Program-made: the position numbers and the translations under genes
Notes under the pieces: model-generated
Databases searched by the model: none
What the model saw: the letters and a program-made list of their open reading frames with translations, nothing else
What the model was told of the DNA's origin: nothing
Part shown: one piece after another, positions 52,526 to 63,882 of the stretch
Layout: each line of letters opens with the position of its first letter
Position numbering within the stretch: position 1 is the first letter of the stretch
Assembly (NCBI GenBank): GCA_000469685.2
Contig: LS997565.1
Coordinates: 3,002,005 to 3,066,004, forward strand
Length of the DNA stretch: 64,000 nt
Source: Haemonchus contortus
Lineage: Eukaryota; Nematoda; Chromadorea; Rhabditida; Trichostrongylidae
Direction: 5' to 3'

Positions 52526-55500
52526 GACCTCAGAATGTAAAGGAGGAGCGAATGCGAGTTCAATCCCAGCAAGAGGCAAATGGGGCAGCGATCATACTGG
52601 TGAGTTTCGACAGTTGGGGGGAGGGGGATCGGTAGGGTAGAAGATGTACAATGGAAACGTGACATCAAGTAAAGACATAAATCACGGCGGAAAAGCCATC
52701 GAGCATTCAAATCTCGATGAAAATGTTTGTTGCACTTCTAGGGCGTATCCCACGGGGAATTCAATTGTCGATTGGATTGGTTTCACCTATGACGTATAGG
52801 CAAGAAGCTTTGGCTTACGATAAGACGGCCAAAAACGATCCGAAGTGGTTCAGAAAAAGTTCGAAGACTGACTTGGACAAACTCTATGTTGAAGTCGGGC
52901 TTTGGAAAGACCCCTAAAATTCTAAAGAGGGGGTTCGGTTCGCACTACGCTTTATGCTTATATGATCAAGGGAATTCGGACCGAAATACCTTTCATCTTT
53001 GGCAAAACTACGGCAAAACTTACTACTATAATCGCACTTTCAAGCGCTTGCGACTACGCACATACTTAGCTGTAGCCAAAGGCCCATCCAAACCGTCACA
53101 ACGTGTGTCTTTTTCAACATCAATTCTTTCATTTTACGCCGATCTTATAAACGTGAATCTGACGGGAAACGTGCCTTTAGGTTCGGATTGGTTGACTTGA
53201 TTATGAATTGTAGCGTAAAAAACCACACCTTTGGGATACAGAGAGGCATTTGTAGAAGGTAATAAGTGAATTACCTAATTTAGAAACCAACAACATCATC
53301 TATTACAATCAGATCCGCATTGTCGCTCAGGGATCCATTAAATTCAGTAACCGCCCATCCCGACTTCCCCATACGTCCCAAGGAAACAGGCTGTCCTCCG
53401 AAAAGTGCAGGAGAGCATGGGGAAAAAGCTCAATCTACTTCAATTTGCATAGAATGAGACACAATTACCAGCTAAAGCCGAAATGAAGATGCAACACTTT
53501 GCATGTTAATTTGATGAAAGTCAAGAACCTAACGAAAAACCAGACCTAATGTCCGTGCCATTTCTATGCATTTGATGAACTCTTGAATGAAAGATGACGT
53601 CCAAATTCCCGGAAATGGGCTTATAATGGAGCTGAAAACAAAGAAAAGAAGGAGGAGGAACAGTCTGAAGACGAGAAAGGTGGAGTGTTGATGAATTCAA
53701 GGGAACTGAAAGAGGTTTCTTGAATCTGATGCGGAAAGCATATGTTTAACAGCAACGAGGATGTCCACAGCGTCTGTGAAAGCATTCAGAAGGACCATGC
53801 CCAGGTCACGGTTACCTCACGATCTCGGGGACAAATCCAAGGAGAGAAATACGTGGGTAGGACTACATATGCTTGCCCTAGATTGTGCCAAATGTAAATA
53901 TTTGCCGAGAATTTCGCAGTAATGCGCAAATTGGCACAATCAGGGAAGTATAAGATTTCAAAAAAGTGGCAAAATCAGGGCTGAAAAAAGCTGCATGTAA
54001 GGGATACTTGCCCGAGCGGTCCAAATGTGTGCGCCTTGGCCTACGGCTTGCTACAGTAAGGCTACAGTAGAGCTGCGTGCAACGTGTGCGTTCCGGTGCG
54101 GGTGGTGCAACCTCTAAAGCCTCTGTAGCGTCGTGATAACTCGTCCGTCTTCGGGTGTGTACATCAACTCAGCCCGTTCTGTGGCCCTTATTACGCCCTA
54201 TACAGACAATTTTTCTACCCTGCAGCGTCCCCTGTGCGTTTTTGAGGATCACAGATTTATCCTAGGGAGAAATCTCAGAGAACACGAAGTGTCTTCCTAG
54301 TTGTGCACAGAGTCAATTCGTGGACTGCACAAACGATGCGGCAATACCCTTTCGAAGCTGCTTCGTTTCAAACCAAGTATAGAAAGAAAATGTTGGCAAT
54401 CTAATTAGCAGTACACAAACTCTGAAGCAAGGATGTGAATTGAGGTTCGGAACATCGCGACCATGCACTCAAGCACCATGATTACTTAGAACAAACAACC
54501 AATTTAACTGGTCTCTGGGAAGGAGCGATACATGAATTTTGAACTTCTTTTGCTTCTATTCGTTGCTTAGGGTGGTTCAAATTGGACTTAACTTCAAATA
54601 GTGCATGATTACATGTCAACAAAAACGAGGTCGCTTAGCCGCTCCTAAACTTATACGACTACATAAAATGTGGTGGACACTGAAATTCAGAACGAATCCG
54701 CTTATTATTACAACTTACCCTTCCTTACCGAGTTCCCAGGCAAAATAGCAGCGTCAGGATGACACCGTAATGTTAGGCGAAATGAAACATTAATTTCTGG
54801 TATGCTCTGATTTAATTATGTTTTTTTCCTACATTAATCGCCACCAATTCTTTTTAATTAGATGCCAATTGCATGACCCTCAATCACCATCAGCTTCTCA
54901 AATTTCGTAGCAAAAACTTCATTGGTTTGCCTGTTCCTGTGAGAAGGAAATCATCCGGCTTTCGTGCAGATTTCAAAGTAGAAAATGCAAAATATGCGGA
55001 AATTTTCGAATAAATTGAACGTGAAAGTAATGATGGCAACCGTATTGATGATGCCTGCGTTACAACGAAGAACAAGCGCAGATGGTGATTGGAAAAGGTA
55101 AAAAACCTCAGAAAGTAAAAAACCTTCAGGTTCGTAACGACACGTGGGTGGACGAGTTTTCCGCGACATTCCTAGAGCTTGTCCGATGATGTAATCGAGA
55201 TCGTTTTCAAGCTTTCCAATCTAAATTTGTCTTGATGTTATCACCAGCATGCGCAAGCAATTTGGTTGCTACGAATCATAGGACTCAAAGGGGCGTGTTC
55301 AATATGTAGGCGGGGTTCGTGAAGAGGAGTGGGCACTTTGGTTTCATGAAACGGAAAATTCTTCCGCGTCTGATGTAAGGAAAATCAGAAGCAACTCATG
55401 AAAACGCTGCTACCTCAGCCGATTCATTAGTTCCGGGTGATTTGAAATGTTGACAGCCCGGGTCAAAATGCATTATCTCAGCCGATACTGTACACTGATG

Positions 55501-56667
55501 CAATCAACCCAAACGCCTTGTTTATCCATTATACCACTATGTTTACGATTAATGGGTTCTAGGAAAAAATGCAGCGACGTAAAGTAAAATCAAAGAGAGC
55601 TGAGAGTGAATCATATCAGTCTTTGACTACACTAGTAAGGAGAGCTGTAGGTAGAACACGAGAATAAGGCGTTTCCCAAATGAATCGGGCTTCATCAGGA
55701 TGTCATAGCTCAAATTTTCAAAGCTTCTTTGGTATCTCATATAGTAAACCTAACAAATAGAGAAAAAGCCCTTCAGATACATATTTCCACGACCTTCAAG
55801 GACAGGCCCTTCTTTAAAATTCAAAAACGACGAAAAGCCTTCATTCGGTGCTATCCTCACAAATTGCGTCTAGGTAAAGCCAAATGTCTGAGAAGAATTC
55901 AGTTACCCAGAGTAGTACAGATTGAGCGTTTCAAGTCTTGCCAATCAAGTAAATGGGTTGGAAAAAGTAAGAGCATTGGTAGTACATTCGTACTTTTTCG
56001 ACCGAAACAATTCACTAAACGCGTTTACCCGAATTCGGCTTGGAAGAGTTCAGGCAGAATAAAGAGGGAAATCGGCTAATCAGATGGTACTACTACTATT
56101 GAGGATAAACCCGATCAAAAGGTTTGTTGATGTAGGCAAAATATGGATAACAGGTAGAGTGAAATACGTAGCTGAACAAAAATTGCTCATTCCAAATGCA
56201 AATTCTCGTTTTCTCTAGCTAAATGACAAATTACGAGTCCCATCAATGAAATTTGTTTGTTCAAATGAACGTTTTCCGGAAGGCGTGGGAAACCCATTTT
56301 TCCGCTGACTAGAGGGGGATAAAACCGAGCTACACCCATGTTCCCAGCGGAAAGTTAAGGAATAAAAAGCTCGGAGTTACTGAGAGCATCTGAATGGGGT
56401 CAAGCAACCAATGGAGACGTAATACCTGGACATAGCGCCATCAAATAAAACCACCCCAGACACATAATCCAATCCTTTCGTAGTGATGCATAAACAGAGA
56501 AGTCTTGTTTATCGCCAAAGAAATCCCACATATGATTAGAAGCAGTACATGTGTTAGCAATCTTTCCAGTTTCTTGCAATGACAACCTACGTCTTCCTAA
56601 AATACAGGAAAACGCAGAAACGCCATCAGGATTTTCCACTTTCCTCTGAGAAAGGTGTAGTCGGAAT
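52526..56667. other. Gene-free stretch
   Basis: MITE fragment at 54100-54335, and a tRNA-like box A (TTGCCCGAGCGGTC) at 54008 without a box B. The 116-codon open frame 55729-56079 is basic and unrecognised. Confidence 0.5.
54100..54335 (+). repeat. MITE family 1 fragment (right half)
   Basis: Same block order as at 42405-42650: CTCGTCCG, CTTATTACGCCCTATA, TTTTTCTACCC, then GGGAGAAATCTCAG. The terminal repeat is no longer recognisable. Confidence 0.55.
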
Positions 56668-56965
56668 AGCGCGAAGTGGAGTTAGCTCCGTGGTCAGTCA
56701 ATCTGGGAATCAAATCCTGATCGATACATTAAGGAAACCACCCAAGCCTTCCATCCCTGTATAATCGATTCATTACCAACCATTACCAATCGATTCATCT
56801 ATTGATCTCACTTGAGGGAATGGAAGCCCCGACTGACCACATTGGCTACTTGCCATATTTACCTGTGTGAGCTAAATGTGCGTTCAAATCACCACGATGT
56901 ACCAGGAGTTATGATGGATCCTTCTCACAACGGAGTTGATCAATACCAGAAATCATGGTCTGTTT
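56668..56965 (+). repeat. Degenerate tRNA-derived SINE
   Basis: AATCAAATCCTGATCGATAC and CCAAGCCTTCCATCCCTGTA keep the head/body junction. A later part (GACCACATTGGCTACTTGCC to CAACGGAGTTGATCAATACC) resembles the SINE 3' end. Confidence 0.5.
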
Positions 56966-57418
56966 TTAATAGCAAAGATTTGAGAACAGAACACAAATTG
57001 AGTGGTACAGGACTAGAACCAAGCCTCCTTCCGTGGCTTTCATGTCGCCGAACGTCAAGGATAGCTGGGGGGTCGACTAGTAAGCCAGTGTCAAAGTTTG
57101 CGATCACATTGGAACATCGAAAGGTCGTAGGAAAATCAGGTAATCGACAGAAATAGAATATTGAACATCGTTCTAAGATATTTCCAGAAGAACTTCACGA
57201 TATTTGGGAGATCTGATGAAATAGCCGACTACGCGTTCACTGGAAAATAGAAGCATCAGCGATTCAGCCTATGCAGGTTTTGTTGGTTCCCCCTGCTCCC
57301 ACCCTTTTGCTGTACTGTTTTACAACATTTCACGATTCACCTAGCTGGCTGAAGTAGGTTGGGATGAAGGCGATCAAACAAGATGTATGTAGCTTGAGCC
57401 AAATAATCATCCGACCTA

Positions 57419-57943
57419 CAGTAGCGCTCAAAAGTCTTCGGTGAAATGCTTTGACGCTTTTTCGTTCATAAATTTTTTCTTAGTAGACCAAATCGCGCAA
57501 AATTTGGAGATGTCTAACTAGAGCATATTTCACCCTACCCAACCCTATTTCACTGCAAAGCTGCAATATCCACAGGTAGAGTAAAGTGTTTGTTACGGTA
57601 GCACATTTTGGTGAAACTAAAGTTGTTGGCGTCTGCACTTATTCGTACCGAATATGCGTTTTCCTCATCTATTGTGTTCGGCATTATCGCTCGTACACTT
57701 TAGACATGACAAAACGGAAAGAGGTTCTAGAGGGACCATCACCTGTATTTTCAGTCGATTTTGAGTTCATGCTCTTCGGATATCTGTAACATGATCAGGC
57801 TGCAGGTTAATAGTGGTAAATATTCACAATACGTCCACGCTCCGAACACAGAAATTTCGCTTGATTAGATCCGGTAGGAAAGAAGTTACGACTGAAAAGT
57901 ACGGCTGAAGAACCATTTCACCGAAGACTTTTGAGCGCTACTG
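57419..57943. mobile_element. Tc1-like MITE (525 bp)
   Basis: TA-flanked element with perfect 30-bp inverted ends (57419-57448 and 57914-57943) beginning CAGTAGCGCTCAAAAGTCTT. Ends starting with CAGT and flanked by TA are the signature of Tc1-type elements. The 465-bp interior has no transposase. Confidence 0.85.
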
Positions 57944-59122
57944 TAAGTATAAGGAGATGGCGTGGACGATTTCACTACTGCATTGAACTCAAGCAAGGAT
58001 TCGAAACTCTCCAGCAATTTGAAACCGTTCATAGGTGAATGTTAACTAGAAAATTACCGAATAGACGATTGGGAACAACTACCTTACCCGGTAGTTTCAC
58101 CTATAGTCATATCTACGAAGCGGATTGGGGTGATTTTGATGGCTCCGATTGAATGAAGGCGATAATTCAAGAATAGTCATAGATGGAGGAAAAGGGCGTG
58201 GAAACCTAAAATCCACAATTCACCAAATCGATGCATACCTGATGCTGATGATGAATTAACTCAGAACAAAAACCACAGACTGCAAATCGATTGGACCTTC
58301 AACCATGTCTCCATGACCGCCAATGCCTTCCTTAATCCTTCCATTCTCGAATTTCATTTTGTACTTTTTGAAAAATGGAAAATTCGAGGAGTCATGAGTA
58401 CAATTTATGAAAATCGAGAGTTGTAGTTGGGTGATTTGTCGTAGCGATTCTCGCTACAAAGTACAGGACTGTAGGCTTTTGCAATGAAGAGAATTGGTGT
58501 CATTCTTGCTGAAAGCCGAAAGAGTCAGAATAATAAATAACTCCAAATTTCGATAGAAATCATTGCTTTCGAAATTTCTCCTCCACAAAAATATGATATA
58601 GGAGAAGCAATTTAGTTAGTGGGAAGAAAAACAACTACTGAGAATCATGAATTACCCTGAACAAACTGAAGAAGACTGAAATATTGACATGCAATCGACT
58701 GATGGGCTTGCCCAAGAAGGGTAAACAAAAATAAGACGATCCACCAAAGGAGTTATTAGAACCATCATCGTAAACATAGGAAAAGCACAAACAACTTACG
58801 CCGCTGCCACCCTTCTCCTAATCATTCCTATGCCTTATAAAGCCCAAGATATAGGAAGAACCAGGGAGACGATCCAGCGATACGGACAGCCTAAGATTTA
58901 GGAAGCACCGTAGGAAACTTGGAGGAAGGGAACAGAAACTTGACCACAAGAAAAGTGACGCCAAACGTATGTCACCGGCAATGTTCCTCGCGGGCTATGG
59001 GGTAATGGGTAGGTCTATAGTGGTACACGAGGCGATCACCGAAACTGAAACTAGATGAGTAACACGATTTCATGGGAAAAGGATCAGATTAAAACGAAGA
59101 CTGAGAAAGGAATGTGTTTATG

Positions 59123-59345
59123 CGGGGGTTGGAGGTGGTGAAGTGGTAAAAGGCGCACTATCACATAATCCTAGTCACGGGTTCGAATTCCATATCGATA
59201 TCTGCTGTTCATAAGCTGGCTACTGCAAGTTACTGTACAGGCCATATAAGCATTCAATACGCCACTACGATTTTGAACGGGAGTCCAGTGACAGGGCGCA
59301 TCCTTCATACGGGATTGATTAACGCTAAACTCATCCTTCATCTCT
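59123..59345 (+). repeat. tRNA-derived SINE, copy E (internal deletion)
   Basis: GGTGGTGAAGTGGTAAAAGG (box A) and GGGTTCGAATTCC (box B) are kept. About 70 bp of the body between the head and AAGCTGGC are missing; the 3' part ends ACTCATCCTTCATC. Confidence 0.8.
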
Positions 59346-59631
59346 TGATTGCAGTCATTATGAAGGGCTTAGAATGCCCAAGTACTTCTACCGTACCCGA
59401 GCTTCATATGAGAAACTGATAGACTGACGAATATTGGCAGATTAAGTCGTCTGCAGCCCAGTCTGGTGATATATGATGTTTTGCTTGATAAAGTCTTTCT
59501 ACGGCTTCTCGCAGGGAGTTATATGTTAATATAGAAGCCACTGTTGACGTTTTTATAGATAGTAATATTGTTTCGAAATATATAGTATATCACTGAATCT
59601 TGTATGAGAGTTAATGGGCTTCCATGATTCA

Positions 59632-59661
59632 GGGATCTCTCTGGGAGGGATCTCTCTGGGG
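59632..59661 (+). repeat. Tandem 15-bp duplication
   Basis: GGGATCTCTCTGGGA followed directly by GGGATCTCTCTGGGG. Confidence 0.9.
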
Positions 59662-59946
59662 AGTCCGAGACATAATCACGCTGATTCGATACTAATAGAA
59701 AAAACGATAGCAAGTCGTCTGGGAGGTTCATTTCTTTGCCGACCAGATTACTTCGTGTGAAAGCCAGAGCTAAACATAGCAAAACCAGCTTCTCGAAACT
59801 TTCGATGCCATCTGCGATCCTAAGAGTTAATGACTTTTTGTATGGATCTAAAGAACTAGCTAGTAGCTGCATTGATGGTCACATTCCCTTACAGAGTCAA
59901 CGCCGGTTGGAAGAATAGAAGAAAACAATTTCCAACTAGAAAACAC

Positions 59947-60172
59947 CTTTTCAGTGGAACGTTGGGCTTGCATGGTGCCGTAGTCATTCCAAAATTCTGG
60001 GCGTTCATGGACCATTGGCGGGGAGTAGGATATTCTTCATGGTGCTCTTCCCGTACATCTTCACCTTCACCCGGTACAATCCATTTAGGATATTGATCTG
60101 CGTGTTCAGGTAAGGAAGCCAGCCATCGAGCGGGGAGCCTCTTTCGTGAATTTGGTATGATGTAGGTGACCA
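59947..60172 (-). CDS. Candidate isolated exon, protein-like, unassigned
   Basis: 226 nt bounded by a TTTCAG acceptor (60173-60178) and an AAAG/GTGTTT donor. The translation has strongly protein-like composition: RKRLPARWLASLPEHADQYP, KWIVPGEGEDV, PTPRQWSMNAQNFG, CKPNVPLK. The order of a P-x-x-W-x-x-W/S-L segment followed by a short acidic linker and an aromatic Asn-Phe-Gly segment loosely recalls the NDUFA12/NDUFAF2 (complex I assembly) family, but this is only a resemblance. I found no neighbouring exons on the same strand, so it may be part of a gene with long introns or a pseudogene fragment. Confidence 0.35.
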
Positions 60173-60951
60173 CTGAAAGGATCATGGAGTTCATTCACGA
60201 GCTGCGTTGATATAATTACCCAGCAGACATCGATGTGCCCATAATACATCATGGGCATGACTGGTCTATGACTAGTCCTTCTATCCGGTTAATAAAGTAG
60301 ATAGCTAGGTTCGATGCTTGTCGCTGTAACCCACAGCAATTCCCTGTTCCGGGATTCCTACTCCCGGCTCCACCTCATCCGAAGATATCGCTTTTGCTTC
60401 ATGCTCATGGCAAAAGTGGCATTGGTAATAGCAATCGCCCAGGCCCCACCCATTCTAATAGTTGAGCACTTTTATTTTCTATGTAAACATTTCAGCATCC
60501 GTTTATAAAGACTACTCATATTGTGAATTGTTTACTAGAAAGGTCCCAAGCATTAGGGTCTCAAAACAATTACTGGCAAGAAGCACTTGAAGCCGCTTGT
60601 TTTTCATTTCATTGTTTTTAAAAAAAATTCGAAGTTGTACGGAGAGCAGCTCGCTTTTTTTCCAATACTGCGAATGAGAAATCGGAAACAATAACAAACA
60701 ACAACAAAATATTATCTCTTGAAGTATTTCGGTTATAAAAAGAGTCACTTGAAAAGTCAATCAATGCAGAAGATCGGGCTAAGTTACGGTTGAAGGATGT
60801 ATACGGCAAACGTACTATATTCTAGCCCAGTCCCACCCGAGTAGGCCCAAGTTGCGCTGAAATTGAGATATAAATAAAAAAGTTTACTTTGATTATTTTT
60901 GTACAACATAAAAGTCGGAGAAAAAAAAACGGAACAGGTTTGGGGATCAGT

Positions 60952-61036
60952 GGGGGGGGGGGGGGTGGGGAGGAAGGGAACGTGGAAGGGCAGAGGGAGA
61001 CAGGGAGGGATCGAGATAGAGAGAGTTCGAGAGAGA
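60952..61036 (+). repeat. G14 run and polypurine tract
   Basis: Fourteen consecutive G (60952-60965), then TGGGG and about 70 bases of almost pure purine (GGAAGGGAACGTGGAAGGGC, GAGATAGAGAGAG). Confidence 0.9.
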
Positions 61037-61339
61037 TAAAATACTGAATGCCCTGGATTGAATAGTGCGACCATCGAAAATTCAGAATTTGTTCAAAGGC
61101 GGATTAAACATTAACGAACGTGACCATGTCGCTCAGAGAAGAATACATAGAATCGCTCTGATTACTTAGCTGTTTAGGGGATGAATAATCCCACGCTGAG
61201 AGGGTTGATGCGATAATGCCCAACTCCACTGGAGGTTCGAGAAATTAAGAACATTCAATAAACGGAAGAACAAGGTAGCAGCCTGGAATGTTGCAAAGGA
61301 ACTATGTTTTCGCTGCTTGTATATTTTTGTATCTTATGT

Positions 61340-61668
61340 AGACGGATGTTGGAATCCACAGTACTGAGCTCAGTCGACGAACGAAGATCAGGGATGCCGT
61401 TGATTACGCAAAGAAATTGAAGGTCGGGTGGGCCGGAGACATCATGCGATATAGTGATGACCGTTGGACCAGGACGGTTTCCGACTGGGTCACTCGGGAC
61501 GTCAAAGGGACATCGGGTCAGCCGCCGTGGTCAAATTTCTTCACGAAAGCTCTAAACGAAACAAATGCTTTGCCCCGTATTTCTCGAGCGAGGTCGATCC
61601 ACCGGACCACTCTGACTCGCGACAGGGACGAATGCAGACCTTACTGGTGCCCGCTCGAGGAAATCGGT
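61340..61668 (+). pseudogene. RTE-clade non-LTR retrotransposon, 3' end of the reverse transcriptase ORF
   Basis: One frame reads RRTKIRDAVDYAKKLKVGWA, then DDRWTRTVSDW, DVKGTSGQPPWSNFFTKAL and TRDRDECRPYWCPLEEI. This is the well-known C-terminal end of nematode RTE-type reverse transcriptase polyproteins (family pattern K-x-R-W-A-G-H-x-M-R, DDRWTRAV, TGRPPTRWSDFF). Two residues are missing from the GRPPTRW motif, and no upstream RT domain is present, so it is a 5'-truncated dead copy. It is interrupted at its last codons by the long-TIR element; the remainder (EIDEQWDNR) resumes at 62767. Confidence 0.8.
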
Positions 61669-62766
61669 GGGTGTGCGAACGAATTTTCGATCGCACCTAA
61701 TCAAGCTCGCCTCGTAACTAGGCTCGAAGTGACCTTAATTAGGTGCGAAGACTCCGCGGTAATTACGCTGCCCGCTCATCTAAAGAAGATAATGACAGCT
61801 AAAAAAATGGAGGTTATATTAAAAAATGTTCTTTTTTCAAAGAAAAAGTTCCATTATCAATTTCAACACTTTGGGAACAGTTTAGTTCACTTCTTTTTTT
61901 CGGTATTTTCGCTCATTTGCGATATCTAAGAACCTTTATAGAAGCGATTTAGTTCTCTAGAGTTGTTTAGTATTGAGACTACTCTTCATTGAGAGGTCAT
62001 TGAACGCCCTACGGCTCACAATGCTGGTCATTTCACAGTTTTTACGGCATTTAGCAAGCCTCCAGGCTTACTTCAGCACCTTAAATAGAGGTCATCGAAG
62101 ACTATTTAAATAGATGGGTGAGCGCTTTAACTAACACTGCTTACTTTGGAAGACACTATCATGTATTCTGAAGACAGACTGTACTGTTTCGATGAACTTT
62201 CAGGGTGTCTTCCCGCTCCAAACTATTTAGGAGTGCGCGGTCCATATGGCCCATTTCCTCCACTGTCCGAGCTTTTCACTTTTCCTCCGGAAGCCCTAGC
62301 ACTACAAAATATAATTTTTTTTGGAAGTTCTGCGTCTACACAGCCTCCTCCAATGCTGCGGAATCCCGCAACACAACCTTCGCCCTACACGTTTCCTGCA
62401 CCCCCACAGCTTTCTCCAATGCAGCTGGAAATTTTCTCTTATTTCTGTTGAATTGAACCGTTTTCTCCCATATCACGCAAGCTTTATACACAAAATATAT
62501 TGAATTCTTTCATTATGTGTGTAAATAGAACTCTCAAATCGTTGAAATTGATATTGGAACTTTTTCTTTGAAAAAAGGAATTTTCTAATAGAATCTCCAT
62601 TTTTTAAACTGTCATCAGCCTCCTTAAATGGCGAGTTTTAACTCGATTCGTAGCGAGTGTAGGCAGCGTAATTACCGGCGGAGTCTTCGCACCTAATTAA
62701 GGTCACTTTGCACCTAGGTGCGAGGCGAGCTTGATTAGGTGCGATCGAAAATTCGTTCCCGTACCC
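61669..62766. mobile_element. Long-TIR transposon, Mutator-like (MULE), nested in an RTE remnant
   Basis: The arms 61669-61877 and 62531-62766 are inverted copies of each other. Their outer 110 bp share the run GAACGAATTTTCGATCGCAC, and the inner part (around CTTTTTTCAAAGAAAAAGTT) also matches; the right arm has about 27 extra bases. The element is flanked by GGAAATCGGT (61659-61668) and GGAAATCGAT (62767-62776), a 10-bp target duplication with one mismatch. Long inverted ends with 9-11 bp duplications are characteristic of Mutator-like elements; hAT elements would give 8 bp. No transposase is visible in the 650-bp centre, so it is non-autonomous. The centre holds an open frame (62161-62451). 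The insertion splits the coding end of an RTE element: LEEI lies to the left and EIDEQWDNR to the right. Confidence 0.8.
62161..62451 (+). CDS. Proline-rich open frame carried inside the long-TIR element
   Basis: 96 codons from ATG to TGA, between the two inverted arms of the 61.7-62.8 kb transposon. The predicted peptide begins MYSEDRLYCFDELSGCLPAP and is rich in Pro, Phe, Leu and Ser (for example PPPMLRNPATQPSPYTFPAP). It has no transposase motif, signal peptide or recognisable domain. It might be captured host sequence, a relic of an element-encoded protein, or chance; the composition is more protein-like than other open frames of similar size in the repeat regions. No splice sites or start context beyond the ATG support expression. 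Confidence 0.25.
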   Translation: MYSEDRLYCFDELSGCLPAPNYLGVRGPYGPFPPLSELFTFPPEALALQNIIFFGSSASTQPPPMLRNPATQPSPYTFPAPPQLSPMQLEIFSYFC

Positions 62767-62810
62767 GGAAATCGATGAACAATGGGACAACAGGTGATAC
62801 ATTGATATCA
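62767..62810 (+). pseudogene. RTE remnant, terminal codons separated by the long-TIR insertion
   Basis: After the right 10-bp duplication the sequence continues GATGAACAATGGGACAACAG, reading EIDEQWDNR. It corresponds to EIDNQRDDR in the uninterrupted RTE remnant at 52470-52510. It is therefore the displaced 3' end of the remnant that stops at 61668. Confidence 0.7.
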
Positions 62811-63882
62811 TCACTCACAGCTCAAGTAATGAACATGAAAATAATACTAGTTATGTGAAAAGACCGCTCTCTGTCGGCATTGCGTGCTCACCATATACGT
62901 TACAAGAGGATAATTTGTTCACCAGTATGTCCGGGAGCCGGATAAGAACAGTCTTTAATAGCATGGGTTTCGACCAAGGGATTTCGGTTTATGTTTGCCA
63001 GATGAAGTGATCGTCCAAGTGGGCACAGGTTGCACAAGAGGTCCATAAGGCGCTTGTCCACGAATGGGGGAAAATCCTATGTATTACCTTTGGGTTTAGA
63101 AATGTTTTATAAAAGGCTGTGCTCCCAATTTGAGCCCAATTATCAGCGGCTTCTAGGAAATGAAAATAGAATCTGACTGGATCCGCTAGAAGATTATGGA
63201 CGGTAACATGGAGGGGCGAAGACGACGGAAAAGAGATCAGGCATGGAGTAAAGGTTTGCTCGGGGCTGATCTGTGCTGTTTTGTATGCGGCCATGCAATC
63301 GGCTTGCATTCAGAATACTGATGAAATTTGCTACGCCTTTGATCTCAACAATAGAAAGGAAGGCTCAGAAGGTGTACTGGTTGTGCCTTCGTTCGTAAAT
63401 AGTCCCTCGGTAGCGAAGAAAACAGGAAAATCCGCTGAAAGTCAAGTTTTTCAAGCCTTTCCTGAAGTGATTTTCTCCAAGGCCAGTCAGGGTCCGTTCT
63501 CGAATCCACATCTAATCGTAAGCTGACTGCCTCACAGAATGCCACCTTCGGCTCCCTTCCAGACAGAATGAATTGGAGCGGGGAAGAAGTTAATCATAGA
63601 GTCCGGAACACTGGCAACAAAAGCCGTCTATCGAGTAGCAAAAGAAACCTCATTGCAAGCCGAAGCCGACTACTGGTAATGCAATAAGCTAATTCTGACG
63701 TGAGCTCTGTTCGACGGCAAACTTACTCATCTCCAGCTCTCAAACAAACAACTGACTCAGAATTATTCAGCAATATCCATACAAACATGGCTTCAAAGAC
63801 TTTCATTCTCAACTGCAGCAACGTCGAAGACCGGCTTGGTTCTTTAAAACAACCTGAGGAACAGCATATACCGTGGTACCTT
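62811..63882. other. Gene-free stretch
   Basis: No gene or repeat recognised between the RTE end and the MITE at the window edge. Confidence 0.5.

Larger units (their letters stand above)
57944..61339. other. Mostly gene-free stretch
   Basis: Contains SINE copy E, the 15-bp tandem, the isolated candidate exon (59947-60172) and the G14/polypurine tract. Nothing else recognised. Confidence 0.5.

Noticed and set aside
54001..54060. tRNA-like sequence with box A TTGCCCGAGCGGTC
   Set aside because: No box B or cloverleaf follows; at most a tRNA-derived repeat head.
62146..62160. TTG as start of the open frame inside the long-TIR element
   Set aside because: Nuclear nematode genes start at ATG; the first ATG at 62161 was used.
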